From Paracoccaceae bacterium (GTDB lineage Bacteria > Pseudomonadota > Alphaproteobacteria > Rhodobacterales > Rhodobacteraceae): a DNA stretch of 6,718 nt. Within the stretch, counting starts at the first letter, position 1; every line of letters begins with the position of its first letter. Positions 1 to 5,799 of this stretch are shown here, piece by piece. The DNA lies in the NCBI GenBank assembly GCA_002746395.1, contig NVXA01000003.1, forward strand, positions 229,253 to 235,970. The letters run 5' to 3'. The translations under genes were made by a program, and so were the position numbers. Under the pieces are notes generated by a model. It had not been told where the DNA came from. It was given only the letters and a program-made list of their open reading frames with translations, and ran no database searches.

Positions 1-639
1 GAAATCATCGCCGAGCCGGTCAAAACACACCACCCAAAAACGCCCAAGGCCGAAGTCAAAAAGATGGTCGAGGAGGTGATGGTGAAGGTTGGTTTGCTAC
101 CAAACTTGGTCAACCGTTACCCACATGAATTTTCCGGCGGACAGTGCCAACGTATTGGAATTGCACGGGCTTTGATCTTGAAACCCAAGCTGATTATCTG
201 CGACGAACCTGTTTCCGCGCTGGATGTTTCCATTCAGGCGCAGGTGGTGAACCTGCTGAAAGAGTTGCAAGAAGAAATGGGGCTTGCGTTAATTTTCATC
301 GCGCATGATCTTTCAGTTGTGAAGCACATCAGCACGCGGATTATGGTGCTTTACTTGGGTAATATGGTGGAAATCGCCGATAGTGCGGACCTTTATAACA
401 CCCCGCGCCACCCTTATACGCAGGCGCTAATTTCGGCGGTTCCGATTCCTGATCCGTTGATCGAGAAGAACAAGGAACTGATCCTGATCAAGGGGGATTT
501 GCCCTCGGCAATCAACCCGCCGTCGGGGTGTGTGTTTCGTACGCGATGCCCGAAGGCGCAAGACATTTGTGCGCGCGATAGGCCGGAATTTACGGATGCG
601 GGGAACGGCCACAAGGTCGCCTGTCACTTCCATGACTAA
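1..639 (+). CDS. oppF: Oligopeptide ABC transporter ATP-binding protein OppF, 5'-truncated
   Basis: This is the cytoplasmic ATPase of an oligopeptide importer, which works as an OppD/OppF pair on the OppB/OppC permeases. The frame is open from base 1 with no start, so the gene begins upstream; the Walker A part is missing. The visible part has the signature FSGGQCQR (about 130-153), Walker B LIICDEP followed by the SALD D-loop (about 190-225), and the H-loop IFIAHD (about 292-309). The C-terminal oligopeptide-transporter extension follows, with HPYTQAL and VPIPDP, then GCVFRTRC and two more cysteines. The wording [20 protein letters not shown] and [12 protein letters not shown] matches enterobacterial OppF as I remember it, which favours OppF over DppF; I did not align it. 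The ATG at 64 is internal, not the start. The other opp genes would be expected upstream. It ends in TAA at 637-639, eight bases before a hairpin. Confidence 0.9.
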   Translation, partial: EIIAEPVKTHHPKTPKAEVKKMVEEVMVKVGLLPNLVNRYPHEFSGGQCQRIGIARALILKPKLIICDEPVSALDVSIQAQVVNLLKELQEEMGLALIFIAHDLSVVKHISTRIMVLYLGNMVEIADSADLYNTPRHPYTQALISAVPIPDPLIEKNKELILIKGDLPSAINPPSGCVFRTRCPKAQDICARDRPEFTDAGNGHKVACHFHD

Positions 640-646
640 CAGGAAA

Positions 647-677
647 TCGGGCGTTAACCTTTGCGGCTAACGCCCGA
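647..677. terminator. Hairpin between convergent oppF and pepF, possible bidirectional terminator
   Basis: TCGGGCGTTA (647-656) pairs perfectly with TAACGCCCGA (668-677). After one mismatch two further C-G pairs close a TTTGC loop. It lies eight bases past the oppF stop and also downstream of pepF on the other strand. Neither side has a good T tract (AATATT on the plus strand, ATTTCC on the minus strand), so intrinsic termination would be inefficient or need help. The stem itself is certain; the function is inferred. Confidence 0.55.
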
Positions 678-754
678 ATATTGCGGTACACAACCCGTAC
701 ACAATGCGTACACAACACGTATGTACGTTTTGCGGCGCGGTGGCGTTAACCTTT
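650..754. repeat. 13-bp direct repeat GGCGTTAACCTTT flanking the spacer
   Basis: GGCGTTAACCTTT occurs at 650-662 and again exactly at 742-754, where it overlaps the pepF stop codon (753-755 on the minus strand). Each copy contains the palindrome GTTAAC. The right arm of the 647-677 hairpin (TAACGCC, 669-675) can also pair with the second copy (742-748), giving an alternative longer-range fold. TTGCGG appears three times in the same spacer (661-666, 681-686, 730-735). The spacer is thus built largely of short repeats and I see no gene in it. Confidence 0.6.
686..727. repeat. Three 11-bp tandem GTACACAA repeats with a terminal inverted repeat
   Basis: GTACACAACCC (686-696), GTACACAATGC (697-707) and GTACACAACAC (708-718) follow head to tail without gaps. 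A fourth, diverged unit GTATGTACG (719-727) comes next. The third unit also forms an inverted repeat, CGTACA (707-712) with TGTACG (722-727). An 11-bp period puts each unit on nearly the same face of the helix, as expected for a protein-binding array. The array sits in the non-coding spacer between two convergent genes, where a promoter operator is unlikely. Function unknown. Confidence 0.7.
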
Positions 755-2576
755 AGGCTTCCATCGCTTCCAATTCGTCGATCATCGAGGCGATTAGCGA
801 TAGCCCTTTATCCCAGAATGTGGGGTCGGATGCGTCTAATCCGAAGGGGGCCAAAAGTTCTTTATGGTGTTTTGATCCACCGGCTTTCAGCATGTCGAAA
901 TACTTCTCTTGGAAGTCGTCGCCGCCTTCCTCGTAAACTGCATAAAGCGCGTTTACCAAGCCGTCACCGAACGCATAGGCATAGACGTAGAATGGCGAGT
1001 GGATGAAGTGTGGGATGTACGTCCAGAAGGTTTCGTAGCCTTCCATGAAATTGAACCCGTCGCCAAGGCTTTCATGCTGAATTTCCATCCAGATGGCGTT
1101 GATTTGGTCAGGTGTTAGTTCACCTTCGGCGCGGGCGGCGTGTAGGCGGCATTCAAAGTCATAAAACGCGATTTGGCGCACGACGGTGTTGATCATGTCT
1201 TCGACTTTGCCAGCCAGAAGGCGTTTGCGCGCGGCTTGATCAGGGGCGTTGTCCAGCAGTTTGCGGAAGGTCAACATCTCGCCAAAAACGGAGGCGGTTT
1301 CGGCCAAGGTCAGCGGTGTGTCGGCCAGCAGCTCGCCTTGTTCGGCGGCCAGAACCTGATGGACGCCGTGGCCCAACTCATGCGCCAAGGTCATCACATC
1401 GCGCTGTTTGCCGAGGTAGTTCAGCATCACATAAGGATGCACATTGGTCACGGTCGGATGCGCGAATGCGCCAGAGGATTTCCCCGGTTTCACTTCCGCA
1501 TCAATCCAGCCTTTGTCGAAAAACGGCGCGGCCAGTTCGGCCATGCGCGGGTCGAAATCGGCGTAAGCGTCCATGACCATCGTGCGGGCCTGATCCCATG
1601 GGATGACCAGATCGTCTTCATCGGGCAGAGGGGCGTTGCGGTCCCAGACCTCCATCTTATCGAGGCCCAGCCACTTGGCTTTCAGCGCATAATAGCGGTG
1701 CGAAAGTTTTGGGTAGGCGGCGACAACGGCGTCGCGCAGCGCTTGCACGACTTCGGGTTCGACATCGTTTGAAAGGTGGCGCGAGGTTTGCGGCGTTGGC
1801 AGTTTGCGCCATTTGTCCTGAATTTCCTTTTCTTTGGCCAGCGTGTTGGTGATGCGCGCGAACAAGGGGGTGTTGGCGCTGAAAACCTTGACCAAAGCGC
1901 GTGCGCCAATCTCGCGGCGTGCGCGGTCAGTGTCGGACAGCAGGTTTAGCGTGGCTTCGAGGGGGAGTTCTTCGCCGTCGACGTTGAACGTCAGAGCAGC
2001 CATTGTTTCGTCAAACAGCCGATTCCACGCGGATGTTCCGACGACGGATTGGTCATGCAGGAACTGTTCCAGTTCGTCGGACAGCTGGTAGGGCTTCATT
2101 TTTCGCAAGCTGTCAAAGATCGGTTTATAGCGATTCAGGTCAGCGTTTGCGGCCAGCAATGCGTCGAGGGCTGTATCCTCTATGCGATTCATTTCAAGGC
2201 TGAAAAATACCAGATTAGCGGACATATCGGTGATCTGCGCCTGCATATCGGCCATAAATTTTCCGCGCTCGGCGTCTGTGGTGTTTTGGTAATACCGCAA
2301 GCCCGCGAAAGACATCACGCGGCCTGCAACCTGTTGAATACGTTCATACCTTTGCACACATTCCAGCATTCCGGCAGCGTCCAGATCACCCAGTTTACCT
2401 TGGTAATCCGTGCCAAAGGCTGGCCCCTCGGCGTCCAACCATTTCAGGTCCGCCGTGATTTCCGGCCCATCGGTGGAAGGGTAGAGATCATCCAGATTCC
2501 ACTCCGGCAGCTCGCCCATATTATCGCTTGCGGTGGCATCGCGATTGTCGCGCAAAATCTGGGGGTGTTTGAACAT
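753..2576 (-). CDS. pepF: M3-family oligoendopeptidase (PepF type)
   Basis: This is a zinc metallopeptidase that cuts short peptides in the cytoplasm; no signal peptide is seen. The product is 607 aa, normal for the PepF/M3B branch. The zinc motif HELGH lies at residues 399-403, with H399 and H403 as ligands and E400 as the catalytic base. The third ligand is probably E426 in LAETAS. The C-terminal HFIHSPFYVYAYAFG segment (about 523-537) carries the conserved substrate-pocket His and Tyr residues of the M3 family. The N-terminus has the family-typical WNLDDLYPS. The start ATG at 2576 is supported by AGGAGA five bases upstream. The EEP gene ends 64 bp upstream on the same strand, so it may be the last gene of that unit. 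It converges with oppF, which suggests import plus digestion of peptides. The exact name and substrate range are not shown by the sequence. Confidence 0.93.
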   Translation of the reverse strand: MFKHPQILRDNRDATASDNMGELPEWNLDDLYPSTDGPEITADLKWLDAEGPAFGTDYQGKLGDLDAAGMLECVQRYERIQQVAGRVMSFAGLRYYQNTTDAERGKFMADMQAQITDMSANLVFFSLEMNRIEDTALDALLAANADLNRYKPIFDSLRKMKPYQLSDELEQFLHDQSVVGTSAWNRLFDETMAALTFNVDGEELPLEATLNLLSDTDRARREIGARALVKVFSANTPLFARITNTLAKEKEIQDKWRKLPTPQTSRHLSNDVEPEVVQALRDAVVAAYPKLSHRYYALKAKWLGLDKMEVWDRNAPLPDEDDLVIPWDQARTMVMDAYADFDPRMAELAAPFFDKGWIDAEVKPGKSSGAFAHPTVTNVHPYVMLNYLGKQRDVMTLAHELGHGVHQVLAAEQGELLADTPLTLAETASVFGEMLTFRKLLDNAPDQAARKRLLAGKVEDMINTVVRQIAFYDFECRLHAARAEGELTPDQINAIWMEIQHESLGDGFNFMEGYETFWTYIPHFIHSPFYVYAYAFGDGLVNALYAVYEEGGDDFQEKYFDMLKAGGSKHHKELLAPFGLDASDPTFWDKGLSLIASMIDELEAMEA

Positions 2577-2581
2577 AATGC

Positions 2582-2587
2582 TCTCCT
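2582..2587 (-). promoter_or_regulatory. Ribosome binding site of pepF
   Basis: The minus strand reads AGGAGA, then GCATT, then the ATG at 2576. This near-perfect Shine-Dalgarno sequence fixes the start at 2576 rather than the internal ATG at residue 20. Confidence 0.8.
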
Positions 2588-2613
2588 GAATAATGTTTGT
2601 TTTTCTATAGATA

Positions 2614-2642
2614 AGGGGCTGTCGGGGTATGTAAAAGCCCCT
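2614..2642 (-). terminator. Weak hairpin at the end of the EEP gene
   Basis: AGGGGCT (2614-2620) pairs with AGCCCCT (2636-2642) across a 15-base loop, overlapping the stop codon of the EEP gene. On the minus strand it is followed by TTATCTATAG, which is T-rich but not a true T tract. It could attenuate transcription between the EEP gene and pepF, but the long loop makes it a poor intrinsic terminator. Confidence 0.3.
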
Positions 2643-3678
2643 AAAAATTCAAATCAACACTTACCGGAAAATGGTCCGAGGCGGCCAGTAATGCTTCGCG
2701 CATTTCGCGGTCCTTGAAACATTCTGGGTCATCGAACGGGTGCCATATCCGCCATTCGGCTTTTGTGGCTTTGTATAAATCCTGCGACAACATCACATAA
2801 TCCAGCAACGCGCTTTGATAGCGGTGATGCTCGCTGATGTAGAATCGGCTTGTTGATAATGTCCATGCTTGATCGGTATCGCGCATTAATTCGGCGTGCG
2901 GTTCCACGAGGTTGTCGGCGGTAGGGCTGTCGTACCCCAGTACAATTTCAACACCGGAGTGGGCAAACATTTGTTTGCAACCGGGGAATCCGGGGCCGTC
3001 GTTGAAATCGCCCAAAATAATTAGCGGGTCGCCATTTTCCAGATGCTCGTTCGCGCGTTGGCGTATCCATATGCACTGCGCCAATTGTTTTCTACGGCTT
3101 TTGATACTTTGGGCGATTTCTTCTTTTTCGGTACTGGCACCATAGGTGGATTTTGATTTTGGATGTACGCCTATCATGCGAAAACGCTGGCTGCTGGCCA
3201 GATGTTCGACCTCTAGTTCGATCGGGGGTTTCGAGAATTCGAAGACTTCATCTTTGCCGTCAATGTCGACATCATAGCGGAATTTTCCGTCAAACCGTGG
3301 AGCTTGTGCGGATTTTGAACCGTTTGAAATCACGCCTTGGGGGTCATGCGAAACGCTGACCACGAAGGGGTCGTAAATCACGGCGAGTTCTTGGTGGGTA
3401 TCGTTGGCATACCCCATCGCGGCTGCTTTTTGACGCAAGCCGAAATGCTTGGTGAATTTCTCCAAGGCTTTGACGGTGTTTTGCGTGCGTCCGGTATTCG
3501 GGGCTTCGACGATCAGCATGATATCCGCATCAACCCGTCGGATTACATCAGCAATGGCGGTTGCCTGATCTACACGTTTCACATCATAACGGCGCGACCA
3601 ATTGCGATCTAGCAGCAAATTGTTGTGTTTATCGAACAAATCCTCGAACCATTCAACATTGTATGTCGCGATGCGCAA
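2641..3678 (-). CDS. Endonuclease/exonuclease/phosphatase (EEP) family protein
   Basis: This is a single EEP (DNase I-like) domain filling nearly the whole protein, so a metal-dependent phosphodiesterase or phosphatase is expected; the substrate cannot be read from the sequence. Numbering from the TTG start (345 aa), the family motifs are RIATYNVEWF at the N-terminus (N7), LIVEAPN with metal ligand E58, IGVHPKSK with H172, LGDFND with D224 and N226, LLDYVMLS with D293, and the final SDHFPV with D335 and H336. The catalytic set looks complete. No signal peptide or membrane segment is visible. I chose TTG at 3678 because GAGG (3688-3691) lies nine bases upstream, the domain begins at once, and the upstream gene's TGA ends one base before it. 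The alternative ATG at 3720 adds 14 non-domain residues, overlaps the neighbour by 41 bp and has no Shine-Dalgarno sequence. Translation is probably coupled to the TerB-J gene. Confidence 0.87.
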   Translation of the reverse strand: MRIATYNVEWFEDLFDKHNNLLLDRNWSRRYDVKRVDQATAIADVIRRVDADIMLIVEAPNTGRTQNTVKALEKFTKHFGLRQKAAAMGYANDTHQELAVIYDPFVVSVSHDPQGVISNGSKSAQAPRFDGKFRYDVDIDGKDEVFEFSKPPIELEVEHLASSQRFRMIGVHPKSKSTYGASTEKEEIAQSIKSRRKQLAQCIWIRQRANEHLENGDPLIILGDFNDGPGFPGCKQMFAHSGVEIVLGYDSPTADNLVEPHAELMRDTDQAWTLSTSRFYISEHHRYQSALLDYVMLSQDLYKATKAEWRIWHPFDDPECFKDREMREALLAASDHFPVSVDLNF

Positions 3679-3679
3679 A

Positions 3680-4366
3680 TCAGGCTGCCTCGTGGGTTTG
3701 CTGGATTTCGTCCCATGCATTATTAATGGTTATCAGGCGGGTATTGGCCAAGGCGATAGCCTCGGCAGGTAAGCCGCGGGCGATCAGGTTGTCGGGGTGG
3801 GCTTCGCGGACCATGCGTTTCCACGCTTTGCGCGCCGCGTCTAAATCTGCGTTATGGTCGATTTCCAACACCGAATATGGGTCAGGGGCCGCACCCGGCA
3901 CATAGCGGGATCGCAGGCAGGTGAATATTTGCGGTGGTAGGCCGAATATGCGACTGACATCTTCGATGAACGCGTCTTCGGCAGGGTGGTAATGCCCGTC
4001 GGCCATAGAGATGTGGAACAAGCCCTCGATCAGGTCGTGCAGGATATCGCTGTCGTTTTCAAACATGCGGGCGATTTTGGCGGCGTAAATATCGTATCCG
4101 GCCACATCCGTGCGGGCGAGGTCAAACAGTTTGCCGGCTTGCGCTTCGTCTTCTGGCGGGATTTGGAAGACTTGCCGAAACGCGATGACTTCGTCGCGGG
4201 TAACTTCGCCATCCGCTTTGGCCATCTTTGCGCCGAGGGCGATGACGGCAATCGTGAAGGCCACGCTTTTTTCAGGGGGGCTTTTGAAATTTTCGAAGAT
4301 CGCAGAAAGGCCTTCGCCTTTTGCAAGGGCGGACAGGGCTTCGGCGATGCGGGTCCATATTGACAT
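3680..4366 (-). CDS. TerB-J protein, DjlA-like DnaJ co-chaperone
   Basis: The 228-aa product has two domains. Residues about 35-150 form a TerB-like helical domain with two acidic motifs, KADGEVTRDE (50-59) and MADGHYHPAED (121-131). Residues about 163-226 form a J domain with the diagnostic HPD at 190-192 and a typical last helix INNAWDEI. J domains stimulate the ATPase of DnaK, so a DnaK co-chaperone role is expected. The order resembles DjlA, but E. coli DjlA has an N-terminal membrane anchor; here the N-terminus (MSIWTRIAEALSAL) is amphipathic and no convincing membrane helix is seen, so it is probably cytoplasmic or peripherally attached. The start ATG has only a weak TTAGG about ten bases upstream. 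The EEP gene follows after one base, and the GNAT gene ends 55 bp upstream. The client protein is unknown. Confidence 0.85.
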   Translation of the reverse strand: MSIWTRIAEALSALAKGEGLSAIFENFKSPPEKSVAFTIAVIALGAKMAKADGEVTRDEVIAFRQVFQIPPEDEAQAGKLFDLARTDVAGYDIYAAKIARMFENDSDILHDLIEGLFHISMADGHYHPAEDAFIEDVSRIFGLPPQIFTCLRSRYVPGAAPDPYSVLEIDHNADLDAARKAWKRMVREAHPDNLIARGLPAEAIALANTRLITINNAWDEIQQTHEAA

Positions 4367-4398
4367 TTTTACAGCCTAACAGATTGGCAGGAATGTGA

Positions 4399-4423
4399 AA
4401 CCGAAGGTTGATAACATTCGGTT
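4399..4423. terminator. Small hairpin after the acetyltransferase gene
   Basis: AACCGAA (4399-4405) pairs with TTCGGTT (4417-4423) across an 11-base loop and covers the stop of the minus-strand GNAT gene. No T tract follows on the minus strand (TCACATTCC), so it is at best a pause or processing site. The rest of the 55-bp gap to the TerB-J gene shows nothing clear. Confidence 0.25.
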
Positions 4424-4910
4424 AAAGAATTTTTTGTAAGAATACCACATCCAGCCAGCGGCCAAACTTGCGGCCTGCCTCTGGAATGTAGGCGACTTGT
4501 TCAAAGCCAAGCGTCTTGTGAAAGGCGACAGCGATGGTGTTTTCTGCCGAGACGCTGGCGATCATCGAATGAATGCCGTTTGCCTTTGCGTGGGATTCCA
4601 GTGCTGTCAATAACGCCCGCCCGACACCGTTACCTTTGGCCTGTTCTGCCAGAATAACGGTGTGTTCGACCGTGTTGGCATAACCCGATCCGCTACGAAA
4701 CGGACCATAAGTCGCGAAGCCCAGCAGGTTGTCGCCTTGATGTGCAACCAGAAATTCACGCCCAGCAGTGTGGCGATCCTTGATCATCGTGGCAACATCT
4801 GTGCGGGACTTTTCGACATTGTTGAAAGTTACCGTGGTGCCTGCGATGACAGGGTTCCAGATCGCAAGAATGGCTTCAGCGTCATCTACGCTTGCAGGCA
4901 GAATTTTCAC
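4422..4910 (-). CDS. GNAT N-acetyltransferase, phosphinothricin acetyltransferase-like
   Basis: The product transfers an acetyl group from acetyl-CoA to an amine; the PAT-like branch includes enzymes acting on phosphinothricin, methionine sulfone or similar amino acids, so the natural substrate is not certain. Numbered from the GTG at 4910 (162 aa), the domain starts at once with VKILPASVDDAEAILAIWN. Motif A follows with VEHTVILAEQAKGNGVG (about 81-97), whose QxxGxG-type loop binds the CoA pyrophosphate. ASVSAEN (about 118-124), HKTLGFE and the PAT-typical GRKFGRWLDVVFLQ close the fold. The frame stays open to an ATG at 4988, but those 26 extra residues lie outside the GNAT fold and overlap another reading frame with a strong ribosome binding site. 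Neither start has a clear Shine-Dalgarno sequence. The GTG lies 11 bases after the small upstream gene's stop, so coupled translation is likely. Confidence 0.85.
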   Translation of the reverse strand: MKILPASVDDAEAILAIWNPVIAGTTVTFNNVEKSRTDVATMIKDRHTAGREFLVAHQGDNLLGFATYGPFRSGSGYANTVEHTVILAEQAKGNGVGRALLTALESHAKANGIHSMIASVSAENTIAVAFHKTLGFEQVAYIPEAGRKFGRWLDVVFLQKIL

Positions 4911-4921
4911 GGTGTGGTATT

Positions 4922-5053
4922 CTAGCTGACGCAGATTGCGGCGAATGCCAGAAATACTATGGCCAAACCCAACCCAGCCCACGTGCATGTTAGCGAGCGG
5001 GAATCATCGGTATTGGTTGCCATTAACAACGCTTTGCTTTTGCTGGGAATCAT
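4922..5053 (-). CDS. Small single-pass membrane protein, 43 aa, not recognised
   Basis: The minus strand reads GGAGG, five bases, then ATG ATT CCC and an open frame of 43 codons to TAG at 4922-4924. The product starts MIPSKSKALL, continues with a polar stretch (MATNTDDSRS, 11-20), and ends with one hydrophobic segment, WAGLGLAIVFLAFAAIC (25-41), two residues before the stop. It contains two cysteines, C23 and C41. The positive residues K5, K7 and R19 precede the helix, which favours N-terminus in the cytoplasm. It is too short for usual gene-finder cut-offs, and a longer minus-strand frame (the acetyltransferase extension) partly covers it. The perfect Shine-Dalgarno sequence, a candidate promoter about 40 bases upstream and the tight spacing to the GNAT start support it as real. 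I recognise no family. Two other ATGs at 5065 and 5068 are in frame but overlap the ribosome binding site. Confidence 0.62.
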   Translation of the reverse strand: MIPSKSKALLMATNTDDSRSLTCTWAGLGLAIVFLAFAAICVS

Positions 5054-5058
5054 CGAGA

Positions 5059-5063
5059 CCTCC
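5059..5063 (-). promoter_or_regulatory. Ribosome binding site of the 43-aa gene
   Basis: GGAGG on the minus strand lies five bases before the ATG at 5053. It is one of the best Shine-Dalgarno matches in the window and the main evidence for this small gene. Confidence 0.65.
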
Positions 5064-5091
5064 ATCATTTTGATTAACTATACGTTAAGCA

Positions 5092-5121
5092 ATGCTAGCC
5101 CCGCGGCTGCGTCGATTGCAA
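5092..5121 (-). promoter_or_regulatory. Candidate promoter of the small gene and acetyltransferase
   Basis: On the minus strand TTGCAA (5116-5121) is followed by 18 bases and TAGCAT (5092-5097), each matching four of six bases of the vegetative consensus. Transcription would begin near 5085, leaving a leader of about 30 bases before the ATG at 5053. It lies just past the cytochrome terminator, so a new promoter is expected here. A TATAGT further downstream is an alternative -10 without a partner. Confidence 0.35.
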
Positions 5122-5153
5122 GCCACGTTTGTGCGACGGTTTTGTGAAGGCAC

Positions 5154-5180
5154 AAAAAAACCGCGCCGAAACGCGGTTTT
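5154..5180 (-). terminator. Intrinsic terminator of the cytochrome gene
   Basis: On the minus strand AAAACCGCG, a six-base loop TTTCGG and CGCGGTTTT form a perfect 9-bp stem, and the right arm runs into a seven-T stretch. It begins 18 bases past the cytochrome stop. This is a textbook rho-independent terminator and separates the cytochrome gene from the genes that follow on the same strand. Confidence 0.88.
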
Positions 5181-5198
5181 CCAGGGTGTTTTGGGCGA

Positions 5199-5744
5199 TT
5201 AGCCGCCGATGGTTGCTAGATACGCAATAACGTCAGCACGATCGGATTCGCGTTTCAAACCGGAGAACGACATTTTTGTGCCCGGTGCGAAGTCTTTCGG
5301 ACGGGTCAGGAAGGCGTTCAGTTGTGCCGGTGTCCAGTTGCCACCAACAGCGACCAGCGCATCGGAGAATTTGAATTCAACGGAGGCAATACCGCGATCA
5401 ACGATGCCGTAAAGGAACGGGCCTGTTGCATTCGCGCCATCTTCGAGTTTGTGGCAAGCTTTACATTTCTTGAACACTTTTTCACCCGAAGCGATGTCTG
5501 CAGCGGCGTAAACTTCGTCAAATGTCGGAGCCGCTTCGGCTTCGGCGTCGCCGACGTCAGATGTTCCACCCTCGGCAGAGGCCATTTCAGTCGCCGTTTC
5601 TGCCACTTCAATAACATAGGCAGCTTCGACACCTTCGTGGGAGCCTGAAGTATAGATCGTTTCCGCGCCCCATTTAACCAATAGGAAAATCAAGAGGCTG
5701 CCACAAACGCCGCCGACAATCTTTGTTGCTGTCATAGTATCCAT
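5199..5744 (-). CDS. cycM: Membrane-anchored c-type cytochrome (CycM / cytochrome cy type)
   Basis: This is a class I cytochrome c tied to the inner membrane, which in this family carries electrons from the bc1 complex to a terminal oxidase on the periplasmic side. Numbered from the ATG at 5744 (181 aa), an uncleaved anchor helix lies at about 9-25 (IVGGVCGSLLIFLLVKW). An Ala/Glu/Asp-rich flexible linker spans about 30-72. The haem domain has the CKACH haem-binding motif (C94, C97, H98) and GTKMSFSGL with the axial ligand M158. Segments GPFLYGIVDR and APGTKMSF are typical of the mitochondrial-like CycM group. I preferred ATG 5744 because AAGGTGA lies eight bases upstream; the frame is open to a GTG at 5777, which would put 11 polar residues before the anchor. 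The gene stands alone between its terminator and the divergent pheA. The symbol is by family resemblance (cycY is an equivalent name). Confidence 0.9.
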   Translation of the reverse strand: MDTMTATKIVGGVCGSLLIFLLVKWGAETIYTSGSHEGVEAAYVIEVAETATEMASAEGGTSDVGDAEAEAAPTFDEVYAAADIASGEKVFKKCKACHKLEDGANATGPFLYGIVDRGIASVEFKFSDALVAVGGNWTPAQLNAFLTRPKDFAPGTKMSFSGLKRESDRADVIAYLATIGG

Positions 5745-5752
5745 AAGTGTTT

Positions 5753-5759
5753 TCACCTT
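5753..5759 (-). promoter_or_regulatory. Ribosome binding site of the cytochrome gene
   Basis: AAGGTGA on the minus strand lies eight bases before the ATG at 5744. It supports that ATG rather than the in-frame GTG at 5777, which lies upstream of this site. Confidence 0.7.
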
Positions 5760-5769
5760 GTCTATGGGC

Positions 5770-5782
5770 GGGGCCACGCCCC
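5770..5782 (-). promoter_or_regulatory. GC-rich hairpin in the cytochrome leader
   Basis: GGGGC (5770-5774) pairs with GCCCC (5778-5782) across a three-base loop. If transcription starts near 5793 this stem lies in the 5' leader, about ten bases before the ribosome binding site, where it could affect mRNA stability or translation. The stem is short and may be chance. Confidence 0.3.
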
Positions 5783-5799
5783 TGAATATTCTGTGGAGT

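Noticed and set aside
130..153. Cysteine in the ABC signature (SGGQCQR), at first sight an odd substitution
   Set aside because: As far as I recall, enterobacterial OppF has the same FSGGQCQR wording, so it supports the family call rather than being an anomaly.
1173..1772. 199-aa plus-strand open frame inside pepF
   Set aside because: Antisense to the zinc-site region of an intact M3 peptidase, with no ribosome binding site and His/Gln/Gly-rich low-quality translation.
2604..2635. Possible minus-strand promoter for pepF (TTTACA with TATCTA or TATAGA)
   Set aside because: The -35 box is good, but TATCTA at 16 bases is a weak -10 and the better TATAGA is 20 bases away. It also overlaps the hairpin at 2614-2642. 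Not strong enough to list.
2049..2717. 222-aa plus-strand open frame spanning the pepF start and the end of the EEP gene
   Set aside because: It runs antisense across two well-supported genes and has no recognisable domain.
4959..5147. Plus-strand 62-aa frame with a hydrophobic stretch, antisense to the 43-aa gene
   Set aside because: No Shine-Dalgarno sequence before its ATG and no terminator or partner gene on that strand. The opposite strand has a perfect GGAGG. Base composition at third positions does not separate the two, so some doubt remains.
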